Of a stretch of 64,000 nucleotides of DNA, positions 26,871 through 35,036 are shown in pieces. Within the stretch, counting starts at the first letter, position 1, and every line of letters starts with the position of its first letter. Origin of the DNA: Pseudomonas fragi (GTDB lineage: Bacteria; Pseudomonadota; Gammaproteobacteria; Pseudomonadales; Pseudomonadaceae); contig NZ_LT629783.1 in assembly GCF_900105835.1 (NCBI RefSeq), positions 3,370,501-3,434,500 of the forward strand. Direction: 5' to 3'. The notes under the pieces were generated by a model. It saw only the letters and a program-made list of their open reading frames with translations. It was not told the origin of the DNA and ran no database searches. Position numbers and translations under genes: made by a program.

Positions 26871-29252
26871 ATGAAACGCAGCCTGACCGTTATCGCCGTT
26901 GTCGTTGCCGCCCTCGCGGGTGGCGGGTTCTGGTATGTGCAAAGCAAACTGCCCACGCGTCAGGGCCAGGTTGCGCTGGCGACGCTGCAAGGGCCGGTGA
27001 CGGTGCGTTATGACGAGCGTGGGGTGCCGCATATCCGCGCAGGCAACCAGGCCGACATGTACCGCGCTCTGGGCTATGTCCAGGCGCAAGACCGGCTGTT
27101 TCAGATGGAAATCATGCGCCGTCTCGCGCGGGGCGAGCTGGCAGAAGTGCTGGGGCCAAAGCTGGTCGATACCGACAAGTTGTTTCGCAGCCTGCGGATC
27201 CGTGAGCGGGCCGCCAGCTACCTGGCTGAGCTGGACCCGCAGTCGCCGGCATTCCTGGCCTTGCAGGCGTACCTGGACGGCATCAACCAGTACCAGGCCC
27301 ACCACGCCAGGCCCGTGGAGTTCGACCTGCTGGGCATCAAGCCACGGCCCTTTACGGCCGAAGACACCATCAGCGTCGCCGGGTACATGGCCTACAGTTT
27401 TGCCGCCGCCTTTCGCACAGAGCCATTGCTAACCTATGTGCGCGACCAACTGGGCAGCGATTACCTGAAGATTTTTGACCTCGACTGGCAACCCCAGGGT
27501 GTATTGGCCCCGGCGCTGGCGGCCAGTGACTGGAAAACCCTGGGGGCGTTGGCGCAACTGAGCGATCAGGCCCTGAGCCAGGCAGGCTTGCCGCAGTTTG
27601 AAGGCAGCAACGCCTGGGTGGTGTCGGGCAAACGCACGCCAAGCGGCAAGCCGCTGCTGGCGGGTGACCCGCACATTCGCTTTGCCGTGCCATCCGTGTG
27701 GTACGAGGCCCAGCTCTCGGCCCCGGACTTTGACCTGTATGGCTACCATCAGGCGCTGGTGCCGTTTGCGTTTCTAGGCAACAACCGCGATTTTGGCTGG
27801 AGCCTGACCATGTTCCAGAACGACGACCTGGACCTGATCGCGGAAAAGACCAACCCCGCCAACCCCAACCAGGTGTGGTACCACGGCCAGTGGGTCGACA
27901 TGACCCGCAGCGACCAACAGATTGCCGTCAAGGGCGAGGCGCCGGTGACCCTCACCTTGCGCCAGTCGCCCCACGGGCCGATTATCAATGACGTGCTGGG
28001 CGCCACGGCGGGCAACACCCCGATTGCCATGTGGTGGGGCTTTCTGGAGACGAAAAATCCGATCCTCGAAGGCTTCTACCAACTCAACCGCGCCGACACC
28101 CTGAGCAAGGCGCGTACGGCAGCGACGTTTATTCAGGCGCCGGGGCTGAATCTGGTGTGGGCAAACGCCAAGGGGGATATCGGATGGTGGGCAGCAGCGC
28201 AGTTGCCCAAACGCCCGGCGGGGGTCAACCCGGCATTCATCCTCGATGGCAGCACCTCACAGGCCGATAAAAACGGTTTTTACCCGTTCAGCGCCAACCC
28301 CCAGGAAGAAAACCCGGCGCGGGGCTTTATCGTGTCGGCCAACTTTCAGCCGCTGTCGCCTGCCGGCATCGAGATTCCCGGTTATTACAACCTGGCCGAT
28401 CGCGGCCAGCAGCTTGATCGCCAGCTCAGCGATGCCAGCGTGAAGTGGAACCTGAAAAACAGCCAGGCCCTGCAGTTGGGGACTGCCACGGGCTACGCGC
28501 AGCGTGTGCTCAAGCCCCTGTTGCCGGTGCTGCGCGAAGTGGTCACGGACCCGGGCGAACGCAAACTGGTGGAGCAACTGGCACAGTGGAAGGGCGATTA
28601 CCCGCTGGACTCAACTGCGGCGACCTTGTTCAACCAGTTTTTGTACAGCCTCACAGAGGCCACCATGCGCGACAAACTGGGCGACAGTTTTTTTGATGCC
28701 ATGCTGACTACGCGTGTGATCGATGCTGCCTTGCCGCGCATGGCGGCCAGCCCGGATTCACCGTGGTGGGACAACCGCAGCACCGCGCGCACAGAAACCC
28801 GCGCCGATACGGTCAAGGTGGCGTGGCAGGCCAGCATCGCCCATTTGAAGGCCACCCTGGGTGACGACCCCGGGCAATGGCGCTGGGGCGTGGCCCACAC
28901 CCTGACCCATGAACACCCGCTGGGGCGGCAAAAGCCCCTGGACTGGCTGCTCAACGTCGGCCCCTTCGCCGCCCCCGGCGGCCACGAAGTGCCCAACAAC
29001 CTCAGCGCCAAACTGGGCAATGCCCCGTGGCCAGTGAGTTACGGCCCGTCTACCCGGCGCCTGATCGACTTTGCCGAGCCGTCCCACGGGCTGACCATCA
29101 ACCCGGTCGGGCAAAGTGGCGTGCCGTTCGACAAACACTACCGCGACCAGGCTGAGTCCTACATCGAGGGTGATTACGACAAACCGCATATGGACGAAAA
29201 CGAAATCCAGCTCAATACCCGCAGCACCTTGCGGCTGGTGCCAGCGGGGTAA
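26871..29252 (+). CDS. Penicillin acylase family N-terminal-nucleophile hydrolase
   Basis: A 793-residue secreted or membrane-anchored amidase. After a signal/anchor segment (about 5-25) come the alpha chain, a linker and the beta chain that begins at the nucleophile Ser246 in GSNAWVVSGKRTPSGKPLLA; autoproteolysis at Gly245-Ser246 is expected. Further family residues are in DPHIRFAVPSVWYEAQL and NNRDFGWSLTMFQNDD. The size and the neighbourhood (PHD-like oxygenase nearby) suggest the PA0305/HacB acyl-homoserine-lactone acylase group, but penicillin G acylase-like or other amide substrates cannot be excluded. The start at 26871 has an AAGGAA site. Confidence 0.88.
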   Translation: MKRSLTVIAVVVAALAGGGFWYVQSKLPTRQGQVALATLQGPVTVRYDERGVPHIRAGNQADMYRALGYVQAQDRLFQMEIMRRLARGELAEVLGPKLVDTDKLFRSLRIRERAASYLAELDPQSPAFLALQAYLDGINQYQAHHARPVEFDLLGIKPRPFTAEDTISVAGYMAYSFAAAFRTEPLLTYVRDQLGSDYLKIFDLDWQPQGVLAPALAASDWKTLGALAQLSDQALSQAGLPQFEGSNAWVVSGKRTPSGKPLLAGDPHIRFAVPSVWYEAQLSAPDFDLYGYHQALVPFAFLGNNRDFGWSLTMFQNDDLDLIAEKTNPANPNQVWYHGQWVDMTRSDQQIAVKGEAPVTLTLRQSPHGPIINDVLGATAGNTPIAMWWGFLETKNPILEGFYQLNRADTLSKARTAATFIQAPGLNLVWANAKGDIGWWAAAQLPKRPAGVNPAFILDGSTSQADKNGFYPFSANPQEENPARGFIVSANFQPLSPAGIEIPGYYNLADRGQQLDRQLSDASVKWNLKNSQALQLGTATGYAQRVLKPLLPVLREVVTDPGERKLVEQLAQWKGDYPLDSTAATLFNQFLYSLTEATMRDKLGDSFFDAMLTTRVIDAALPRMAASPDSPWWDNRSTARTETRADTVKVAWQASIAHLKATLGDDPGQWRWGVAHTLTHEHPLGRQKPLDWLLNVGPFAAPGGHEVPNNLSAKLGNAPWPVSYGPSTRRLIDFAEPSHGLTINPVGQSGVPFDKHYRDQAESYIEGDYDKPHMDENEIQLNTRSTLRLVPAG

Positions 29253-29258
29253 GGCCGA

Positions 29259-29346
29259 TGTGGGAGCGGGCTTGCTCGCGACTGGATCGTCGCGGTCTTG
29301 CAGCGCCACCGCGCTGTCCGCATCGCGAGCAAGCCCGCTCCCACAG
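29259..29346. repeat. REP pair in convergent acylase/ubiA gap
   Basis: Standard GTGGGAGCGGGCTTGCTCGCG and its inverted copy about 45 bases apart. Confidence 0.9.
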
Positions 29347-29385
29347 GGGTTGGGTCAGCGTTGAAAAAACTCGCGGGGCAGGGGC

Positions 29386-30276
29386 TCAAGCCACCGCATA
29401 ATTGAGCACGATGCCCACAAAAATCGCCAACCCTGCCCAGTGGTTGTGCAGGAAGGCCTTGAAGCAGCGCTGCGGGTCGCGGTCGCGGGTATACCAGAAT
29501 TCCCACACAAAACAGCCCGCCGCTGCCAGCAGGCCAAGGTGGAACCAGCCACCCAGTTCAAAGTGCGAACCCGCCAGCAGCAGGCAGCCCAAGGCCAGCC
29601 CCTGCAAGCTCAGGATAATCACACGGTCGGCATCGCCAAACAGGATGGCGGTGGATTTGACGCCGATCTTGAGGTCATCTTCGCGGTCGGTCATGGCGTA
29701 GTAGGTGTCATACCCCACGGTCCACAGCAGGTTGGCGATGTACAGCAACCACGCCGCAGCCGGCAGGCTGCCGGTCTCGGCGGTGAAGGCCATCGGTATG
29801 CCCCACGAGAACGCCGCGCCCAGTACCACCTGCGGGTAGTAGGTGTAACGCTTCATGAACGGGTAGGTGGCCGCCAGCGCCAGCGCGCCGAATGACAGCC
29901 ACACGGTCTGGGCATTGGTACACAGCACCAGCAGGAAACTGATCCCCATCAGCAGCGCAAAGAACACCAGCGCTTCTTTACTGCTGATTTTTCCGCTGGC
30001 CATCGGCCGTTGTTCGGTCCGCTTGACGTGACCATCCACCTTGCGGTCGGCAAAGTCGTTGATCACACAACCCCCGGCGCGGGTCAGGATCACCCCGAGC
30101 ACGAAGATCAGCAGGTTGCCCAGCGAGGGCACGCCCTTGGCCGCCACCCACAGCGCCCACAGGGTCGGCCACAGCAGCAGATAGATGCCGATGGGCTTGT
30201 CCATGCGGGTCAGCTGGATAAAGTCCCAGGCGCGAGGGTTGAGGCGATTCAGGGATTTGAGCAGGCGCGTGTACAT
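29386..30276 (-). CDS. ubiA: 4-hydroxybenzoate polyprenyltransferase
   Basis: Attaches the polyprenyl tail to 4-hydroxybenzoate in ubiquinone synthesis, inner membrane. The 296-residue protein has about nine helices and the two aspartate-rich motifs [19 protein letters not shown] (about 70-90) and [13 protein letters not shown] (about 190-202). Its ATG overlaps the ubiC stop by one base, coupling the two consecutive pathway steps. Confidence 0.95.
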   Translation of the reverse strand: MYTRLLKSLNRLNPRAWDFIQLTRMDKPIGIYLLLWPTLWALWVAAKGVPSLGNLLIFVLGVILTRAGGCVINDFADRKVDGHVKRTEQRPMASGKISSKEALVFFALLMGISFLLVLCTNAQTVWLSFGALALAATYPFMKRYTYYPQVVLGAAFSWGIPMAFTAETGSLPAAAWLLYIANLLWTVGYDTYYAMTDREDDLKIGVKSTAILFGDADRVIILSLQGLALGCLLLAGSHFELGGWFHLGLLAAAGCFVWEFWYTRDRDPQRCFKAFLHNHWAGLAIFVGIVLNYAVA

Positions 30277-30839
30277 CAGTTGTTCTCCGACCGGGCACCC
30301 AGGGCGGCCCACAGTTTGGGTAAAAACACTTCGGCCACCAGCACGCTCAGTTTTGCGCGCACAAAGCGCGAGCGGCGGGCCCACAGGTGATCGGCCTGAT
30401 CGGCCGGCGGCAGCCATTCACGCGGGTAGTGGCAGACCTGCAACGCGCCGCGTGCAAAGGCGTGGTCGCTGAACAGCAATTCGCCCAGCGAGCGGGTGCC
30501 CAGTTCGTCCATGTTCAGCCCGCCATCTTCCAGCGAGCTTTTGCCCGCGACGCTGCGGGCAAATACCCAGGGCTCGCCGCGCCCGCGCAAATATACTTCA
30601 CGCACCCAGCCTTGTTCGCCTTGTGGCAGGGCCAGAGCTGCGCATTCGTCCGGGCGCAACACCTGCCAGCCCTCAAATAGCGGAAGTACGCTGAAGGAGT
30701 TATCTGAAACTATAGTGAGACGCCGAGTTAGCGAACCTTCGTCAAACAGCCAGTCCAGGGTCTGTGCGTCCGGCAACGCAGGCAACTGGCCTTGCTCAAG
30801 CCAGACGGGGGAGATAAGCGGAGACGTTAAGTGCGGCAC
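30276..30839 (-). CDS. ubiC: Chorismate--pyruvate lyase
   Basis: Splits chorismate into 4-hydroxybenzoate and pyruvate, the committed step of ubiquinone synthesis. The 187-residue protein shows the family pattern: [18 protein letters not shown] (about 36-53), the substrate-binding [19 protein letters not shown] (about 79-97), RSLGELLF and WARRSRFV. It is the first gene of ubiC-ubiA, divergent from rubredoxin. Confidence 0.94.
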   Translation of the reverse strand: MPHLTSPLISPVWLEQGQLPALPDAQTLDWLFDEGSLTRRLTIVSDNSFSVLPLFEGWQVLRPDECAALALPQGEQGWVREVYLRGRGEPWVFARSVAGKSSLEDGGLNMDELGTRSLGELLFSDHAFARGALQVCHYPREWLPPADQADHLWARRSRFVRAKLSVLVAEVFLPKLWAALGARSENN

Positions 30840-31042
30840 GGTGGGTCATAATTGGCAGCCATTGAGGCCAGCGAGCTTATCACGCTGCTCCTCGAATGAG
30901 CGGCCAAGGGACTTTTGCCAGCATTGGTGCTTGCATCTGCCTGTGGTCATCAGTACAAAACGCCCTGAATTTGACGAGCAGCCCGGCCCGCATCGAGAAG
31001 TTCGCGGCCTCGTCCATGCCTGAACCTGTAGGAATTACCCCG

Positions 31043-31210
31043 ATGAAAAAGTGGCAATGCATTGTATGTGGACTGATTTATAACGAAGCCGACGGCTGGC
31101 CGGATGATGGCATCGCCCCCGGCACCCTGTGGCAAGACGTTCCGGAAGACTGGCTGTGCCCGGATTGCGGCGTCGGCAAAATGGATTTCGAGATGATTGA
31201 AATCAACTGA
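31043..31210 (+). CDS. Rubredoxin
   Basis: A 55-residue one-electron carrier with a single iron bound by Cys6, Cys9, Cys39 and Cys42 (CIVCG and CPDCG). I start at [13 protein letters not shown] because the domain begins there and TAGGA lies 12 bases upstream; in-frame codons further upstream encode no rubredoxin sequence. It partners with the reductase encoded 39 bases downstream, and may serve alkane hydroxylation or oxidative-stress electron transfer; no alkane hydroxylase gene is in the window. Confidence 0.94.
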   Translation: MKKWQCIVCGLIYNEADGWPDDGIAPGTLWQDVPEDWLCPDCGVGKMDFEMIEIN

Positions 31211-31249
31211 TCGACCCTTTTAAAACCTGATTGACCCTTGGAGATTGGA

Positions 31250-32398
31250 ATGAACGCACCTGTCGTGATCGTTGGCACCGGGCTGGCTGGCTATAACCTG
31301 GCCCGGGAGTTTCGCAAGCTGGACAGCGAAACCCCGCTGCTGCTGATCACGGCCGATGACGGGCGTTCTTACTCCAAGCCGATGCTGTCCACCGGCTTTG
31401 GCAAGAACAAAGAGGCCGACGGCCTGAGCATGGCCACGCCCGAGGCAATGGCCACGCAGCTCAAGGCCCAGGTGCGCACCCACACCCGTATCAGCGGTAT
31501 CGACCCGGGCCACAAGCAATTGTGGATCGGCGAAGAGGCCGTGCCCTATCGCGACCTGATCCTGGCGTGGGGCGCGCAAACGGTGCGGGTGCCGGTGGAG
31601 GGTGATGCTCAGGACGCCATCTACCCGATCAACGATCTGGAAGATTACGCACGCTTTCGCGCTGCAGCGGCCGGCAAGCGCCGCGTGTTAATCCTTGGGG
31701 CCGGGCTGATCGGCTGCGAATTCGCCAATGACCTGATCGCAGGCGGCTACGAGGTCGACCTGGTCGCGCCCTGCGAGCAGGTGATGCCCACCCTGTTGCA
31801 CCCTGCTGCTGCCGCGGCGGTGCAGGCCGGTCTGGAAGGCCTGGGCGCGCGCTTTCACCTGGGCCCGGTGCTGACCCGCCTGCAACGCACTGACTCCAGG
31901 CTGGAGGCGCATTTGTCCGATGGTAGTGTCGTGCCGTGCGATGTGGTGGTGTCGGCCATCGGCCTGCGCCCGCGCATCGATATGGCCGCGGCGGCGGGGA
32001 TCAAGGTCAATCGCGGGGTTGAAGTAGATCGTCAGCTTAAAACCTCTCACGCCAATATCTATGCATTGGGCGATTGTGCCGAAGTTGACGGCCTTAACCT
32101 GCTGTATGTGATGCCGCTGATGAGTTGCGCCCGTGCACTGGCGCAAACCCTGGCAGGCAATCCGACCGCCGTCAGCTACGGGGCCATGCCCATTACGGTG
32201 AAAACCCCAGTGTGCCCGCTGGTGGTGTCACCTGTGCCGCGTGGCTGCGAAGGGGTGTGGACCGTGGAAGGCCAGGGTGGCGATATCAAGGCGCTGTGCC
32301 GCGACGCAGAGGGCAAGTTGCTCGGTTATGCCCTGACGGGGGAAGCCGTTCGCGAAAAATTGGCGCTAAACAAAGAGCTACCTGCACTTTTGGCGTAA
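31250..32398 (+). CDS. Rubredoxin--NAD(+) reductase
   Basis: FAD enzyme passing electrons from NADH to rubredoxin. The 382-residue protein has the N-terminal FAD Rossmann motif [13 protein letters not shown] (about 8-20), the central NAD motif [13 protein letters not shown] (about 146-158) and the FAD-binding IYALGDCAE near residue 270. The start at 31250 (MNAPVVIVG) has GGAG six bases upstream. It is co-directional with and 39 bases after the rubredoxin gene. Confidence 0.94.
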   Translation: MNAPVVIVGTGLAGYNLAREFRKLDSETPLLLITADDGRSYSKPMLSTGFGKNKEADGLSMATPEAMATQLKAQVRTHTRISGIDPGHKQLWIGEEAVPYRDLILAWGAQTVRVPVEGDAQDAIYPINDLEDYARFRAAAAGKRRVLILGAGLIGCEFANDLIAGGYEVDLVAPCEQVMPTLLHPAAAAAVQAGLEGLGARFHLGPVLTRLQRTDSRLEAHLSDGSVVPCDVVVSAIGLRPRIDMAAAAGIKVNRGVEVDRQLKTSHANIYALGDCAEVDGLNLLYVMPLMSCARALAQTLAGNPTAVSYGAMPITVKTPVCPLVVSPVPRGCEGVWTVEGQGGDIKALCRDAEGKLLGYALTGEAVREKLALNKELPALLA

Positions 32399-32556
32399 AC
32401 ACAGCCTACTCTGTCGTATATGGCATTGCCTTGACTCAACAAAGCCTGTGCAGAGGCTGGCGCCGACCTTGGGCGCGTGCCATTCTCACACCGGTCTGCC
32501 GCAGTTTAGAGCCTGCGGCGCCTTGGGCGCTGTTCCGTAGAGAGCAGCACGGACAT

Positions 32557-32568
32557 AACAACAAAAAA
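32557..32568 (+). promoter_or_regulatory. Candidate Hfq/Crc CA-motif upstream of hupA
   Basis: AACAACAAAAAA fits AAnAAnAAnAA and lies six bases before the AAGAGG ribosome site of hupA. Unproven; A-rich leaders can also simply favour ribosome access. Confidence 0.35.
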
Positions 32569-32587
32569 CCGTCAAAGAGGCTTCATC

Positions 32588-32863
32588 ATGCGTAAACCCG
32601 ATCTCGCCGCAGCTATCGCTGAAAAGGCCGACCTAACCAAAGAGCAAGCCAACCGCGTTCTTAATGCAGTGCTGGAAGAAATCACCCAGGCCCTGCATCG
32701 CAAGGACAGCGTCACGCTGGTCGGCTTTGGCACCTTTATCCAGCGCCATCGCGGTGCCCGTACGGGGCAAAACCCGCAAACCGGTCAGCCGGTCACCATC
32801 AAGGCCAGCAACACGGTCGCGTTCAAGCCGGGCAAGTTCCTCAAGGACAGCGTGAACCCTTAA
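32588..32863 (+). CDS. hupA: DNA-binding protein HU, alpha-type
   Basis: A 91-residue nucleoid protein that bends DNA. It has the HU/IHF fold with the arm motif GFGTFIQRHRGARTGQNPQTGQ (about 46-67) containing the intercalating RxGxNPxTG. The start MRKPDLAAAIAEKADLTK is typical of the Pseudomonas HupA paralogue rather than HupB. It follows the rubredoxin reductase by 189 bases that contain no other gene, and probably has its own promoter. Confidence 0.93.
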   Translation: MRKPDLAAAIAEKADLTKEQANRVLNAVLEEITQALHRKDSVTLVGFGTFIQRHRGARTGQNPQTGQPVTIKASNTVAFKPGKFLKDSVNP

Positions 32864-33053
32864 GGCGCTGGCGGCATGAAGAATGGGCAAGCTGGCCCTG
32901 CCAGCAGCCCATTCTTGATAAAACACGGGTCGATTGTGCGGCCATAAGTGGCAAAATCCAGCCCATCTGCGCCTATCTATTCAGAAACATGGCGTTCTTC
33001 GCTCAAATCGTTACACTGCGCCGGCCATTTTTTAATTCCCCGAGGCCGCGTAA

Positions 33054-33434
33054 ATGAAATTTCGTTTTCTGCTCTGGATGCTGGGCTTTTTGATGGGCAA
33101 AGCCAGCCGCAACAATCCTGCTTTCCAGCAACAATTGGTGGACAAGGATCTGGTGTTCCAGCTGCAAACCCTCGACGGCAAAGTGGCCCGTCATTTCAAG
33201 GTCAAAGACCAGCGCATCACCAGCCACGGCGGCCTGTACCCGGAGCCGGCGTTTGCCATCGCCTTTAAAGATGCCGCCTACGGCTTCGCCACGCTGCAGG
33301 CAAAAAACAAGCAACTGGCGTTTATGACCGGGATTCAGGACAAGTCGATTCAGATCAAGGGCAATCCGGCGCTGGTGATCTGGTTCCAGGGCCTGACCAA
33401 GTACCTCAAGCCGCGTAAAAAGGCCAAGGTTTAG
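33054..33434 (+). CDS. SCP2-like small protein
   Basis: A 126-residue protein with a hydrophobic N-terminal segment (MKFRFLLWMLGFLMG) and a body resembling the SCP2 sterol-carrier fold (VARHFKVKDQRITSHGG, then IKGNPALVIWFQGL). The C-terminus is lysine-rich. Ligand and role are unknown. GAGG precedes the start. It stands between hupA and the YbaK-HDOD gene, as in other pseudomonads. Confidence 0.8.
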   Translation: MKFRFLLWMLGFLMGKASRNNPAFQQQLVDKDLVFQLQTLDGKVARHFKVKDQRITSHGGLYPEPAFAIAFKDAAYGFATLQAKNKQLAFMTGIQDKSIQIKGNPALVIWFQGLTKYLKPRKKAKV

Positions 33435-33439
33435 ATCAA

Positions 33440-33549
33440 GAGCCCCTCACCCTGGCCCTCTCCCAGAGGGAGAGGGAACTGACCGCGCGCGATTTCAAGA
33501 ACACCGACAATCAGCTCCCTCTCCCTCCGGGAGAGGGTTGGGGTGAAGG
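33440..33549. repeat. Large palindromic repeat element, single unit
   Basis: Outer arms GCCCCTCACCCTGGCCCTC and GAGGGTTGGGGTGAAGG, with inner GACTGACCGCGCGCGATTTC and CAATCAGCTCCCTCTCCC; the same family as the elements at 18257 and 60006. It begins six bases after the SCP2-like stop and fills a convergent junction. Confidence 0.85.
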
Positions 33550-33566
33550 ATTGTGCTTTTAGCTCT

Positions 33567-34961
33567 TCAAGCCTGACCGAACTGCGCCGCCATTTCGCGC
33601 AGCAGCACTTCAGCTTCCAATACTTTGCCCACCACCGCCTCAGCCTTTTCTCGTGGCACGCCAAGACGCTCGAACAACGCATCCGGCAACGGCGCACAAG
33701 CCCCGTGACCGATTCCGCGGCTGCGCAACAAGCCCAGGGCTACGCACACAAGATTCGGATACTGCGCATCCACCCCCACATAAGCTGGGTCGTGTTGATA
33801 GCGTACGGCAATCGCCAACTCATCCGGCATCCCCCAAAAGCGCATCAGCCAGGCGCCCATCTGTTCACGGCTGATACCCAACAGATGCTGCTCGATCAGG
33901 CTGTGGCTGACATGAGGGTTGACCTCAAGATGACGGCAGATCAGCGAGAAATGCGGCGGAAATACATGGGCCAGCAGCAGGTAACCAAAGTTGTGCAACA
34001 GCCCGCCCAGGTAAGTCATGCCGACTTCGGGGCGCTGCTCCCGGGGCATGGCCCGGGTCAGCCCTTCAATCACCGCCGCGGTGTAGATCGACTGCTGCCA
34101 GTAAGGAGTACTCGATTGTGGGTGGTCCTTGGGCAGGCTCAAGGTTTTGCCCAACGACAGGCTGAGTGCCAGGTTGATCACCAGATCAACCCCCAGCACG
34201 CGCACAATGGCGTCTTCGACCGAGCGAATCTTGCTCTGCGAGGCGTAAAACGATGACGATGCCCAGCTCATGACCTGCGCCGCCAGCGCCGGGTCAGTTT
34301 CCACTACGCTGGTGATTTCATCGATGGTCACATCAGGGTCGGAGCGCAGCCGCATGATTCTGCGCACACTCTCGGTCAGCGGTGGCAGCTCGATGGTGGC
34401 CTCCAGCCGTTGCTGGATACGCCGCGCCGTGAAGGCCTGCACCGCCCGGGTAATGGCCTCGCCATCGTCCCCGCCGAGATCAGGCGTGATGGCGCCCAGG
34501 GGCTCGCCAAAACGGCCGGCGCTGGCATTTTTGAGCAGAGGCCTGAAGTCTTGCTGGGTAATCTCCAGCCACAGGTCCGGCTCGCCCGTGCTGATCAGTA
34601 GCGAGGGTTGTTGCAGCAAGTGTTCTTCGTACAGGCAGGGTGAGTTGACCAGCGCCGGCAAGCCCGGCAGCTGGCTCAGGCCATGCTTGTCCAGCAAGAC
34701 CTGCAGGCGCTCCGGCGCAACGGCGGTCATGCGCCGCCCGGTCAAGTCGGCCAGGCGGTTAAGATCAAGTAAATGGTTCTGGGTGAACAGCACCAGCAGG
34801 GGGCCGATCGAATCGTCGAGCAGTACGGCATGCACCTTGCGCGCAGGGTCGAGCCCCGGGTGATCCGGGACTTTGCGATAGGCAACAGCCAGGTCACCGA
34901 GCAAGCGCCCGATAACAGATGGCGTGCTTGCAGCAGCAAGGGCACTGGCAACTTCAGTCAT
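33567..34961 (-). CDS. YbaK-type deacylase domain fused to HDOD domain
   Basis: A 464-residue protein with an N-terminal domain resembling aminoacyl-tRNA deacylases (YbaK/ProX; about residues 15-155) followed by an HDOD domain (about 195-405) with LPPLTESVRRIMRL, VVETDPALAAQVMSWA and GGLLHNFGYLLL. HDOD proteins act in signalling and motility control without the hydrolase metal site of true HD domains. It corresponds to PA5346 by position next to recG. An in-frame ATG three codons upstream (34970) is possible. The ligand is unknown. Confidence 0.85.
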   Translation of the reverse strand: MTEVASALAAASTPSVIGRLLGDLAVAYRKVPDHPGLDPARKVHAVLLDDSIGPLLVLFTQNHLLDLNRLADLTGRRMTAVAPERLQVLLDKHGLSQLPGLPALVNSPCLYEEHLLQQPSLLISTGEPDLWLEITQQDFRPLLKNASAGRFGEPLGAITPDLGGDDGEAITRAVQAFTARRIQQRLEATIELPPLTESVRRIMRLRSDPDVTIDEITSVVETDPALAAQVMSWASSSFYASQSKIRSVEDAIVRVLGVDLVINLALSLSLGKTLSLPKDHPQSSTPYWQQSIYTAAVIEGLTRAMPREQRPEVGMTYLGGLLHNFGYLLLAHVFPPHFSLICRHLEVNPHVSHSLIEQHLLGISREQMGAWLMRFWGMPDELAIAVRYQHDPAYVGVDAQYPNLVCVALGLLRSRGIGHGACAPLPDALFERLGVPREKAEAVVGKVLEAEVLLREMAAQFGQA

Positions 34962-35036
34962 GGTCTGCATCCGTTCTGTACAACTCGATTTTGATTAGCT
35001 CTTGATCGGCCGCCGGGCCATTTACTGAATGGTCTT

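Noticed and set aside
26212..26874. Alternative 220-codon frame over the DUF6436-like gene
   Set aside because: The other frame has a signal anchor, cysteine motifs and the AAGGAG ribosome site; this one is Arg/Pro/Ala-rich shadow.
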